64,000 nucleotides of DNA from NCBI RefSeq assembly GCF_019802085.1, contig NZ_JAHVHV010000001.1, positions 1,614,874 through 1,678,873 on the forward strand, given 5' to 3'. The position numbers and the translations under genes are program-made. Positions 8,940 to 16,339 of this stretch are shown piece by piece (the stretch's first letter is position 1; each line of letters starts with the position of its first letter). The DNA is from Ferrimonas balearica. GTDB taxonomy: Bacteria > Pseudomonadota > Gammaproteobacteria > Enterobacterales > Shewanellaceae. The notes below the pieces were generated by a model that worked only from the letters and a program-made list of their open reading frames with translations, was not told the DNA's origin and made no database searches.

Positions 8940-9677
8940 ATGCCAATCCGAAAAACAGGAACCCGACTTTCCGCCCTTTTTCCCCTTCTTCTGGGCCTGA
9001 CTTCCCCCCTGTCAGCTCAGCCGGAAGCCGGCGCCGATGCCCAGGTGCGTCGCCACCTGAGCCTGACGTTGGAGCGGGAGCTCGTGGCCTGGAGCCAGCG
9101 GGCCGGCGTGACGCTCAGCGCCCGCCAGGTGGTGGTGCGCCCCACCTCAGGCCTGGCCAGCCAGACCCCCTGCCCCACGCCGCCGGTCATCGCCCCGGCC
9201 TCGACCCAATCCCTGCCGGTGGGCCACCTGCAACGCCAGGTGAGCTGCCCGGCCCTGGGCTGGCGCTATTTTGTGCGGGCCAAGGTCAGTGCCACCGCCG
9301 AGCTGCCGGTGGCCCGCCATCGCCTGCCCCGGGATCACCGCATCAGCGCCGGCGATCTTGCCCGCGCCCCCAAGGAGCTCAGCGCCACCAGCCAGGATTG
9401 GGTGTTTGACCGCGAGCGACTGATTGGCCAGGCGGTGCGCCGCGCCATCCGCGCGGACCAGCCGATCCGGCACAGCCAACTGGCGCCGCCCAACCTGGTG
9501 AACCTGGGGGATGAGGTGGTGATCGAAGCCAGCAGTGGCGGATTTTCGGCGGTGATGAGAGGGGTGGCCCTGGACTCGGGGGGAGAGGGGGACAGCATAC
9601 GGGTGCGTAACCTAAGCTCCGGCAAGGTGATCACCGCCTATCCGGTGGCCGAAGGAAAAGTGCAAACGCGGTTTTAG
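8940..9677 (+). CDS. flgA: Flagellar P-ring assembly chaperone FlgA
   Basis: Periplasmic chaperone for FlgI polymerisation. The 245-residue product has a signal peptide (MPIRKTGTRLSALFPLLLGL, cleavage around residue 26 after SAQ). A SAF-like domain follows (LPVARHRLPRDHRISAGDLARA) and then the conserved C-terminus with GDEVVIEASSGGFSAVMRGV and VRNLSSGKVITAYPVAEGKV. The gene is divergent from flgB across 118 bases and begins the rightward flgAMN group. No clear promoter of its own is visible. Confidence 0.94.
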   Translation: MPIRKTGTRLSALFPLLLGLTSPLSAQPEAGADAQVRRHLSLTLERELVAWSQRAGVTLSARQVVVRPTSGLASQTPCPTPPVIAPASTQSLPVGHLQRQVSCPALGWRYFVRAKVSATAELPVARHRLPRDHRISAGDLARAPKELSATSQDWVFDRERLIGQAVRRAIRADQPIRHSQLAPPNLVNLGDEVVIEASSGGFSAVMRGVALDSGGEGDSIRVRNLSSGKVITAYPVAEGKVQTRF

Positions 9678-9746
9678 TTTGACGCCATCGGGGTCGCTTT
9701 TTTGACAGTGACAAAGTTTTAACTCGATGAGCAGCGAGCCAAGGTT

Positions 9747-10022
9747 ATGGAAATCAACAAACTTTCAGCCAACTACCCCACCAACTTGAGTGCGGAGAAG
9801 AAACCCGTCGCGCCGGCAGAAGCCCGCCCGGTCAGCCCCCAAGCCAGCAAAGAGAGCATCAGCGGCGATTGGCAGCTGCTGGAGCAGGCGGAGCAGGAGC
9901 TGGCAACCATTGACGAGGTGGACATGGATAAGGTCAACGCCCTGCGCGCCGCCCTGTCCGAAGGTCGCTTCGATCTCAACCTGGCCGATCTGGCCCAATC
10001 CATGCTGGAGCAACACGGCTAA
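9747..10022 (+). CDS. flgM: Anti-sigma28 factor FlgM
   Basis: Anti-sigma factor that holds the flagellar sigma factor FliA inactive until hook completion lets it be exported. The 91-residue product starts MEINKL, has a disordered Pro/Ala-rich N-terminal half, and carries the C-terminal sigma-binding region (VDMDKVNALRAALSEGRFDL, then LNLADLAQSMLEQH). Length matches FlgM (about 90-100). Its stop codon is immediately followed by the flgN start. The cognate fliA is not in the window. Confidence 0.93.
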   Translation: MEINKLSANYPTNLSAEKKPVAPAEARPVSPQASKESISGDWQLLEQAEQELATIDEVDMDKVNALRAALSEGRFDLNLADLAQSMLEQHG

Positions 10023-10475
10023 ATGAGCAGTAAACGGGAAGTCCTGCAGCAACTGGTGCGCGAGATCCGTCTCGACATCGAAGATTACCAGCAGCTGCGG
10101 GCCCTGCTGCGCCACCAGCGCGAGCTGTTGCAGCGCCGCGACCAACAGGCCCTCAACCTGCACAACCCCCGGGTGGACGCCCTGTGTCAGAAACTGCAGA
10201 ACCGGGCCGGCCGACGCAGCGGCGCCCTGACCCAGCTTGGGGTCAGCGCCGACGCCAAGGGGATGCAGCGGCTGATCGCCGCCCTGGGCCCCCAGGCCCG
10301 TCAACCGGTCAGCGGCCTGTGGCACCACCTTCAGCAGCTGGTGCGTGACTGCCAGGGGGAGAACGAGATCAACGGCAAACTGCTCGCCGGACAGAAAGAG
10401 CTGCTCGACCGAGTGCTCAGCGCCGGCCAGGCCGAGACCGCCGTCAAGGACTACGGCGAACTGGCCAACGATTGA
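10023..10475 (+). CDS. flgN: FlgN-type export chaperone for FlgK/FlgL
   Basis: Cytoplasmic chaperone that delivers the junction proteins FlgK and FlgL to the export gate. The 150-residue, all-helical, Gln/Leu/Arg-rich product starts MSSKREVLQQLVREIRLDIEDYQQL. The C-terminal region (CQGENEINGKLLAGQKELLDRVLS) resembles the FlgN motif ENxxNGxLL. It is placed directly after flgM with no gap, the standard flgAMN arrangement. Confidence 0.9.
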   Translation: MSSKREVLQQLVREIRLDIEDYQQLRALLRHQRELLQRRDQQALNLHNPRVDALCQKLQNRAGRRSGALTQLGVSADAKGMQRLIAALGPQARQPVSGLWHHLQQLVRDCQGENEINGKLLAGQKELLDRVLSAGQAETAVKDYGELAND

Positions 10476-10481
10476 ATCACC

Positions 10482-10501
10482 CGGGGCCCGGTCGGGCCCC
10501 G
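10482..10501. terminator. GC-rich hairpin between convergent flgN and ohrR-like gene
   Basis: An 8-bp perfect stem (CGGGGCCC / GGGCCCCG) with a 4-base loop lies in the 48-base gap between two convergent genes. There is no run of T on either side, so it may be a weak or factor-dependent bidirectional terminator. Confidence 0.35.
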
Positions 10502-10523
10502 AATGCCCTCTCCCCCTATGGCT

Positions 10524-10982
10524 TCACCCTTGGCTGAGCTGACTGAGCAGTTTCTGGCTTAACCGCTTCAGCTCGGTCAGCTCCTCCACCGACAGATCCA
10601 CCCGGCAGGCTAATTTGGCCGGCACCTGCCCCATCTTCACCTTCAATGCCCGACCCGCCTCGGTCAGGCTGATCTCCCGCACCCGCTCGTCACTCTCCGA
10701 ACGTTGGCGCACCACCAGCGCTTTGGCCTCCAGGCGTTTGAGCAGCGGCGTCAGGGTGCCGGAGTCCAGGTGCAGCTCCTCCCCCAGGGTCTTCACGTTC
10801 ACCCGTTGGCGCTCCCAAAGCACCATCATCACGATGTACTGCAGGTAGGTCAGGTCAAACTCCGCCAGCAGGGGGCGATAGGCCCGGGTCACTGCATTCG
10901 CGGCGCTGTAAAGGGGAAAGCAGATCTGGTTGTCCAGCTGCAGGGGATCTTGGGGGGCATCGACCGTCACGATGGGCTCCAT
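10524..10982 (-). CDS. MarR-family, OhrR-like redox-sensing repressor
   Basis: Winged-helix repressor of the OhrR subgroup, which senses organic peroxides through one N-terminal cysteine. The conserved region LDNQICFPLYSAANAVTRAY contains the reactive Cys (residue 21 from the ATG at 10982). FDLTYLQYIVMMVLWERQRV and LGEELHLDSGTLTPLLKRLE are the usual OhrR dimer and recognition-helix segments. A GTG start at 11000 (adds six residues) has a GGGAG ten bases upstream and cannot be excluded. It is divergent from a MAPEG gene, with two identical 12-bp palindromes in between, so I infer that it represses itself and the neighbour. A partner ohr gene is not present. Confidence 0.85.
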   Translation of the reverse strand: MEPIVTVDAPQDPLQLDNQICFPLYSAANAVTRAYRPLLAEFDLTYLQYIVMMVLWERQRVNVKTLGEELHLDSGTLTPLLKRLEAKALVVRQRSESDERVREISLTEAGRALKVKMGQVPAKLACRVDLSVEELTELKRLSQKLLSQLSQG

Positions 10983-10991
10983 CGGAAAAAC

Positions 10992-11003
10992 ATTGTGCAC
11001 AAT
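10992..11003. promoter_or_regulatory. Palindromic operator, copy 1 (ATTGTGCACAAT)
   Basis: A perfect 12-bp palindrome overlapping the 5' end of the OhrR-like regulator gene and its probable transcription start. An identical copy occurs 44 bp away (centre to centre, about four helical turns). Inferred to be the regulator's own binding site. Confidence 0.7.
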
Positions 11004-11007
11004 TTAC

Positions 11008-11037
11008 TTGCTCCCGGCCGGTCCCGCCAATTAATAT
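11008..11037 (+). promoter_or_regulatory. Sigma70 promoter of the MAPEG gene
   Basis: TTGCTC (11008-11013), an 18-base spacer and TAATAT (11032-11037). The -10 overlaps the second palindrome, so a repressor bound there would block transcription of the MAPEG gene. Confidence 0.55.
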
Positions 11038-11047
11038 TGTGCACAAT
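11036..11047. promoter_or_regulatory. Palindromic operator, copy 2 (ATTGTGCACAAT)
   Basis: Second perfect copy of the 12-bp palindrome. It overlaps the -10 box and start site of the predicted MAPEG promoter. The pair makes a symmetric control region between the divergent genes. Confidence 0.7.
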
Positions 11048-11105
11048 CTAATTGTCATCTACCTAATGTGCTCATTCCCTGACCAAACTGAAAAAGGAGC
11101 GTTTC

Positions 11106-11522
11106 ATGTTCGAGACCTACGCTGTCGCCTTTGCCGGAGTCTGGCTGGCCCTGCTGACCATGCTGCTGCAACATCTCATCGCCATCGGCGCCCACCGCAA
11201 GCAGGCGCAGTACGTGCCCGGGGTGGTGGATGCCCAGCTGGGTCACGACTCTTTCGTGTTTCGCAGCCACCGCACCTACCAGAACTCCCTGGCCAACACG
11301 CCGCTGATGCTGGCCACCGCCCTGCTGGCCATGGTGTTTGAACTCAGCCCCACCCTGGTGGCGGCCAGCGTCTGGGTATACGCCCTGGCCCGCATCGCCC
11401 ACATGGTGCTCTATTACGCCATCGCCACCGAGCGCAACCCCAGCCCCCGCAGCTACTTCTTTGTGTTGGGCACCCTGGCCAACCTAGTGCTGATGCTGGC
11501 CATCCCCGTCGCCTGGCTGTAA
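11106..11522 (+). CDS. MAPEG family inner-membrane protein
   Basis: The 138-residue product has four hydrophobic segments (about residues 5-28, 60-80, 82-103, 115-136) and the MAPEG signature region around FRSHRTYQNSLANTPLMLAT (an RxxxAxxNxxE-like motif in which Gln-Asn-Ser replaces the usual sequence). MAPEG proteins are glutathione-dependent membrane enzymes or peroxidases; the bacterial substrates are mostly unknown. Its divergent pairing with a peroxide-sensing OhrR-like regulator suggests a role in handling lipid or organic hydroperoxides (inference). Confidence 0.85.
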   Translation: MFETYAVAFAGVWLALLTMLLQHLIAIGAHRKQAQYVPGVVDAQLGHDSFVFRSHRTYQNSLANTPLMLATALLAMVFELSPTLVAASVWVYALARIAHMVLYYAIATERNPSPRSYFFVLGTLANLVLMLAIPVAWL

Positions 11523-11790
11523 TGCCGACTCCGGCCCAGACGCCTCCGGTTTGGCGTTTGGGCCAACGAATGCCCCGCCTCCTCGACGCGGGGCGCTGCC
11601 CTTGTTCGGCCCGCCAAAACACCTGCTTACACTCTTACGGGCCCGCGATGTCCCCTGGATGATCTTTGCTCAACCATCTGTGCGTAGAATCGGGTTAAGT
11701 CGAGGATTGCACTGGCTTATCAAGACGGTGCAAGCCCCAAGGCCTCGACCCATTCCACCCGATTGGATCACCTTGAAAGCGAGAGACGCG

Positions 11791-12525
11791 ATGGCCGATG
11801 TGAACAAACTGCTGGGATCGCTGCTGGGCAGCAGCGCAGCGAAGGGCTTTGCCGGAGGACTGGCGGGCGGCGTCGCCGGCAACCTGCTGATGAGCAAATC
11901 CGGTCGTAAGATGGGCAAGAAGGCCCTCAAAGTGGGCGGCATTGCCGCCGTCGGGGCCCTGGCCTACACCGCCTATCAGCGCTACAGCAACTCGGCCAGC
12001 GCCAACGGCGCCGAAGCCCCGCAGGGCGGTCACGCCTCCGGCGCCAACGCGGCCACCACCCCGTCCCCCTACCCCAATGAGTCCGCTGCCCTCAGCCAGC
12101 AGCGCGGCGAGCTGATCCCCGCCCCGGAAGGCTCGGCGTTTCTGCCGGCCGAGAACGATGCCGCGGCCAACGAAGCGTTGGGGATGACGCTGATCCGCGC
12201 CATGATCGCGGCGGCGCGCTGTGACGGGCGACTGGATGCCCAGGAGAGCCAGGCAATTTTCCAGCGCATCGAGATGCTGGAGCTGGACCCGGCCAGCAAG
12301 AACCTGCTGATCCAGGAGATGGGCCAGCCGGTGGACATGGACGCCATCGTCAACAGCGCCACCTGCCCCGAGGTGGCCGCCGAGATCTACGCCGCCTCGG
12401 TGTTGGCCATCGACGTGGACACCACCGCGGAGCGGGCCTACCTGGGCATGCTGGCCGCCCGGCTGCAGCTGCCCCCGGGGTTGGCCAACGAGCTGGAGGC
12501 GGAGATCCAGGCCCAGCGCGCCTGA
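11791..12525 (+). CDS. DUF533 (YebE-like, TerB-fold) protein
   Basis: The start at 11791 gives a 244-residue product. Residues 1-35 are a Gly/Ala-rich membrane-like segment (KGFAGGLAGGVAGNLLMSKS), followed by a second short hydrophobic stretch, a low-complexity Ala/Gly/Pro linker, and a C-terminal TerB-like helical domain (MTLIRAMIAAARCDGRLDAQE and ASVLAIDVDTTAERAYLGML). This matches DUF533, the family of E. coli YebE, an envelope-stress-related inner membrane protein of unknown function. The frame stays open upstream to 11551 but without any family similarity. The gene is followed by an intrinsic terminator. Confidence 0.85.
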   Translation: MADVNKLLGSLLGSSAAKGFAGGLAGGVAGNLLMSKSGRKMGKKALKVGGIAAVGALAYTAYQRYSNSASANGAEAPQGGHASGANAATTPSPYPNESAALSQQRGELIPAPEGSAFLPAENDAAANEALGMTLIRAMIAAARCDGRLDAQESQAIFQRIEMLELDPASKNLLIQEMGQPVDMDAIVNSATCPEVAAEIYAASVLAIDVDTTAERAYLGMLAARLQLPPGLANELEAEIQAQRA

Positions 12526-12559
12526 GTCATTCGGCCCTAAAGCGCACCATAACGAGTTC

Positions 12560-12592
12560 GAGTCAATCGCCCTCGGGTGATTGACTTTTTAT
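12560..12592 (+). terminator. Intrinsic terminator after DUF533 gene
   Basis: AGTCAATC-type stem with a short CTC-containing loop and the complementary GATTGACT strand, followed directly by TTTTT. Confidence 0.8.
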
Positions 12593-12655
12593 GTTAACGA
12601 ATGAAGATAAACGGGTTTTAGATTCATGACGATGACACAAGGAAGAAGAAAAACG

Positions 12656-14734
12656 ATGAAGCGTTCCCTGATAGCCATGGCCCTGGCGGCCGCCACGGTG
12701 GCCGGGTGTGGCACCTCCACCGCCCCCAATGCCGAGCAGCAAGCTCCCGAACAACAAGCCACCCAGGTGGCCGGCCAGCCGGAGCTCGGCAGCTTCGGCG
12801 TCGATCTCAGCGCCCGCGATCTGTCGGTGCGCCCCGGCGACGACTTTTTCGCCTACGCCAGCGGCAGCTGGTACGACACCTTCGAGATGCCCGCCGACAA
12901 GACCCGCTACGGCGCCTTCGACTCCCTGGCCGAGCGCAGTGAGAAGCAGGTCAAGGCGATCATCGACGACATCCTCACCCGCGACGACCTGAACGACGAA
13001 GAGCAGTTGATCGCCGATTTCTACCGCGCCTACATGGACACCGAGACCATCAACGCCGCGGGCCTCGCCCCCATCCAGGGCACCCTGGACCAGATCCGCG
13101 CCATCGACTCCACCGACACGCTCACCACGGTGTTCGGTGAAGCCTGGCTGACCGGCGCGGCCAGCCCCATCGCCGGCAGCATGTGGTTCGACCGTCTGGA
13201 TCCCAACCGCTACGAGATGTCCGTGGGGGCCACCGGATTAGGCCTGCCTGATCGCTCCTACTACCTGGAGGAGGGTGAGCGCTTCGCCAAGATCCGCGAC
13301 GCCTACCGCGCCCACATCGTCGAGGTGCTGGGCTTTGCCGGCATCGAGAACGCCGACTCCCGGGCCGATGCCATCCTGGCGCTGGAAACCAAGATGGCCG
13401 AAGCCCAGTGGCCCCGTGAGAAGCGCCGTAACCGCGATCTCACCCTCAACCAGATCAAGCGCACCGAACTGGCGTCTGAGTACCCCGGCTTCGACTGGGA
13501 CCGCTTTTTCGCCCCCTCCGGCTACAAGCTGCCCCAGCTGAACATGGCCCACCCGGAGCCCATCAAGGGGATGATCAGCCTGGTGAACAGCGAGTCGCTG
13601 GCGGTGTGGCAGGATTACCTGGTGTTCCACACCATCACCAACAACGCCAGTCTGCTGTCGGAGGAGATCTACGCCGCCAACTTCGCCTTCTTCGGTCAGA
13701 CCCTGAGCGGCCAGGCGGAGCCCCGCCCGCGCTGGAAGCGCGCCGTGGCGCAGATGTCCGGCACCCAGTCTCTGGGCTTCGCCATCGGCAAGCTCTACGT
13801 GGCCGAGCACTTCCCCGAGTCCTCCAAGCAGCAGATGTCCGAGCTGGTGGAGAACCTGCGCACCGCCCTGGGCAAGCGCATCGACAACCTGGACTGGATG
13901 AGCGAGGAGACCAAGGCCAACGCCCGGGCCAAGCTGGCCGCCTTCAACCCCAAGATCGGCTACCCGGACGTGTGGCAGGAGTTTGATGGCCTGGAGCTGT
14001 CCGACGACGACCTGGTGGGCAACGTGCAGGCCCTGCGCCGCTTCTTCAACGCCGACAGCGTCGCCAAGGAGCTGGAGAAGACCGACCGCAACCGCTGGGG
14101 CATGACGCCGCAACGGGTCAACGCCTACTACAACAGCTCATTCAACGAGATCGTCTTCCCCGCCGCCATCCTGCAGCCCCCCTTCTTTGACCCCAACGCC
14201 GATCCGGCGGTGAACTACGGCGCCATCGGTGCGGTGATCGGTCACGAGATGGGCCACGGCTTCGACGACCAGGGCTCCAAGTCCGACGCCAACGGGATCC
14301 AGCGCAACTGGTGGACCGACGCCGACCGCGCCGCCTTCGAAGCCAAGACCGACGAGCTGGCCGCCCAGTACAGCAAGTACGAGCCGATCCCCAACAACTT
14401 CGTCAACGGCCGCAACAGCCTGGGCGAGAACATCGGCGACGTGGGGGGCATCGCCATGGCCTACGAGGCCTACCAGCTGAGCCTGAACGGCAAAGAAGCA
14501 CCGGTGATCGACGGCGTGACCGGCGACCAGCGCTTCTTCCTGGCCTGGGCCCAGATCTGGCGTGAGAAGCGCACCGAGCAGAGCATGCTCAACCAGCTGC
14601 GGGCCGGTACCCACGCCCCGGGTCGCTACCGCAGCCTGGCCCCGCGCAACCACGACGCCTGGTACACCGCCTTCGACGTGCAGCCCGGCGACAAGCTCTA
14701 CATCGCCGAGGAGGACCGGATCCGCATCTGGTAA
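12656..14734 (+). CDS. pepO: M13-family zinc metallopeptidase lipoprotein (PepO-like)
   Basis: A neprilysin-type endopeptidase probably anchored in the envelope. The start at 12656 (MKRSLIAMALAAATVAGCG) gives a lipoprotein signal with lipobox V-A-G-C and is preceded by AAGGAAGA; an ATG at 12626 is in frame but would disrupt the signal. The zinc site is visible: GHEMGHGFDDQG (HExxH variant H-E-M-G-H) and downstream GENIGDVGG supplying the third ligand Glu. The N-terminal PxDDFFxYxSGxW motif (RPGDDFFAYASGSWYDTFE) and the C-terminal CxxW-like end (EEDRIRIW, Cys lacking) are family hallmarks. The 692-residue length is normal. Followed by a strong terminator. Confidence 0.93.
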   Translation: MKRSLIAMALAAATVAGCGTSTAPNAEQQAPEQQATQVAGQPELGSFGVDLSARDLSVRPGDDFFAYASGSWYDTFEMPADKTRYGAFDSLAERSEKQVKAIIDDILTRDDLNDEEQLIADFYRAYMDTETINAAGLAPIQGTLDQIRAIDSTDTLTTVFGEAWLTGAASPIAGSMWFDRLDPNRYEMSVGATGLGLPDRSYYLEEGERFAKIRDAYRAHIVEVLGFAGIENADSRADAILALETKMAEAQWPREKRRNRDLTLNQIKRTELASEYPGFDWDRFFAPSGYKLPQLNMAHPEPIKGMISLVNSESLAVWQDYLVFHTITNNASLLSEEIYAANFAFFGQTLSGQAEPRPRWKRAVAQMSGTQSLGFAIGKLYVAEHFPESSKQQMSELVENLRTALGKRIDNLDWMSEETKANARAKLAAFNPKIGYPDVWQEFDGLELSDDDLVGNVQALRRFFNADSVAKELEKTDRNRWGMTPQRVNAYYNSSFNEIVFPAAILQPPFFDPNADPAVNYGAIGAVIGHEMGHGFDDQGSKSDANGIQRNWWTDADRAAFEAKTDELAAQYSKYEPIPNNFVNGRNSLGENIGDVGGIAMAYEAYQLSLNGKEAPVIDGVTGDQRFFLAWAQIWREKRTEQSMLNQLRAGTHAPGRYRSLAPRNHDAWYTAFDVQPGDKLYIAEEDRIRIW

Positions 14735-14751
14735 GCCGTGAGCCTCTGAAC

Positions 14752-14782
14752 AAAACGCCACCCTCCCGGGTGGCGTTTTTTA
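14752..14782 (+). terminator. Intrinsic terminator after pepO
   Basis: AACGCCACCC / GGGTGGCGTT stem with a 3-4 base loop followed by TTTTTT. Confidence 0.92.
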
Positions 14783-14850
14783 TTCTTGCTCGTCACTCAG
14801 CGATGTCGGCCGCTGGCCCTTATTGGACTCTCACCAGAGCCAAAGCCGCT

Positions 14851-15723
14851 TCACGGCAGGGGAATGAACTCGGTCTCGTCGCCGGGCACCTTGGCAAAGC
14901 GCCCCGCCTGCCAGTCCGCCTTGGCCTGCGCGATGCGCTCTGGCCGACTGGAGACGAAGTTCCACTCCATGTGGCGGTGCGACAGCGCCTCTCCCCCCAC
15001 CAGGGCCACCAGGCTGTCCTGCTGGGCGCTCAGGGTGACGGTGCGCTCAGCGGCCAGCACCGCCATCTGGGTGTCGCTCAGGGCCGTTTGGCCCAGGGTG
15101 ACCGCCCCCGAAACCAGGTAGAGCGCCCGCTCAGGGGCCGCCGGCAGGGTCAGGCGCTGGCCCGCCTTCAGCCGGGCCTCCAGGTAGAGGGTCTGGGCGT
15201 AGGTTTTCACCGGCGAGGTGACCCCGTAGGCCTGGCCCATGATCACCCTTACCGGCACCCCTTCCACCTCCACCTGGGGCACCTGGGCCCCCGGGTAGTG
15301 GTAAAAGGCCGGGTCCGTCTCCTCATCCGCCTCCGGCAGGGCCAGCCACAGTTGCAGTCCGTGGAGAGCGTGGGGCTCGGCGGTCACCTCCGGGCGCTCC
15401 CGCTCCGAATGGACGATGCCGCGCCCGGCCACCATCAGGTTGACGTCGCCGGGACGGATGGGCTGCAGGCTGCCCAGGGAGTCGCGATGGAGGATCTCCC
15501 CCTCGAACAGGTAGGTGACGGTGCACAGGTTAATGTGGGGGTGGGGTCGGACATTGACCCCCTGGCCGGCGGGAAACTGCGCGGGCCCCATGTGATCGAA
15601 GAACACCCAGGGGCCCACCCGACGCTGCTGGGCCGAGGGCAACAGGCGACGGACGGAGAAGCCCCCCAGATCCCGCCCCTTGGGTTCGAGCACCAGGCGC
15701 ACCGAGTCGCACTCCGGGTGCAT
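14851..15723 (-). CDS. Pirin family protein
   Basis: Two-cupin pirin-type protein. The 290-residue product contains the N-terminal cupin signature (GPWVFFDHMGPAQF, RPHPHINLCTVTYLFEGEI, HRDSLGS, and GDVNLMVAGRGIVHSERE), in which the His-rich RPHPHINLCTVTY and HSE residues form the metal/quercetinase-like site. A second cupin and the C-terminal RPERIAQAKADWQAGRF follow. Function is unknown; relatives are quercetin 2,3-dioxygenases or transcription cofactors. The start is uncertain: the ATG at 15723 has no ribosome site, whereas an ATG at 15761 with a perfect AAGGAG is in another frame (see findings). Confidence 0.85.
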   Translation of the reverse strand: MHPECDSVRLVLEPKGRDLGGFSVRRLLPSAQQRRVGPWVFFDHMGPAQFPAGQGVNVRPHPHINLCTVTYLFEGEILHRDSLGSLQPIRPGDVNLMVAGRGIVHSERERPEVTAEPHALHGLQLWLALPEADEETDPAFYHYPGAQVPQVEVEGVPVRVIMGQAYGVTSPVKTYAQTLYLEARLKAGQRLTLPAAPERALYLVSGAVTLGQTALSDTQMAVLAAERTVTLSAQQDSLVALVGGEALSHRHMEWNFVSSRPERIAQAKADWQAGRFAKVPGDETEFIPLP

Positions 15724-15878
15724 CTGGCATTGGGGGCATCGCAGTTCGGGTGATAGCTCATCGGGGGCTCCTTGCGTCGGACCGGCTCGCGAATGTCGTC
15801 CTCAGTATGGCCGATTTGGCGGTAATGATGACACCCAAAATAGTGCGAGAGACTGCACGGTGAGCCGATAAAATCCCA

Positions 15879-15912
15879 ACAAAAAGGGCCGCTTGGCGAC
15901 CCTTTTTGTTTT
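15879..15912 (-). terminator. Bidirectional intrinsic terminator after fliJ
   Basis: The sequence AAAAAGGG-[CT]CGC...GCG-ACCCTTTTT forms an A/T-flanked hairpin functional in both directions. It ends the leftward fliE-J operon. Confidence 0.85.
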
Positions 15913-15925
15913 GAGGTGGACGCGG

Positions 15926-16339
15926 TCAGATCCGCTTGGCACGGCTGGCCATCTCGTCCATCTGTTTCTGCTCCTGGCGGCGCTGGGTGGTCTGCCGGCG
16001 CTTGCGCTTCTCCCCCTCCAACCAGACCAGTCCCTGGCGGCGGCCCAGCTGGTGACGCCACTGGCCCTCCAGGGCCGCCAAGTCGGCGCTGGCCACCGCC
16101 TGCTGGCGCTGGCACTGGTCCACCAGGGGACGCAACTGACTGGCCATCTGGCTGCGGTTGGCCAGCAGCAGGGCGTGGTCCTGGCAGCCACTGCCGCTGT
16201 AGTCGGCGATCAGGGCCTTGAGCTGCCCCTCCCGCTGCTGCAGCCGGCTCAGGCGTTGTTGGCGGTCGCTGCGCTGCTGGCCCAGGGCCACCAGGCGTTT
16301 CTCCTGCTGCGCCCGCAACAGGGCGATGGGATCAGCCAC
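15926..16339 (-). CDS. fliJ: Flagellar export protein FliJ
   Basis: Small coiled-coil stalk subunit of the flagellar export ATPase complex. The 137-residue, Gln/Arg/Leu-rich helical product begins MADPIALLRAQQEKRLVALG and ends EQKQMDEMASRAKRI, the typical FliJ C-terminal pattern (QKxxDEMAxR). Overlaps the fliI stop region by 8 bases. Confidence 0.9.
   Translation of the reverse strand: MADPIALLRAQQEKRLVALGQQRSDRQQRLSRLQQREGQLKALIADYSGSGCQDHALLLANRSQMASQLRPLVDQCQRQQAVASADLAALEGQWRHQLGRRQGLVWLEGEKRKRRQTTQRRQEQKQMDEMASRAKRI

Noticed and set aside
9712-9738. Sigma28-like match CAAAGTTT-N11-GCAGCGAG before flgM
   Set aside because: The transcription start would fall at about 9745, directly at the flgM ATG (9747), leaving no room for the ribosome site.
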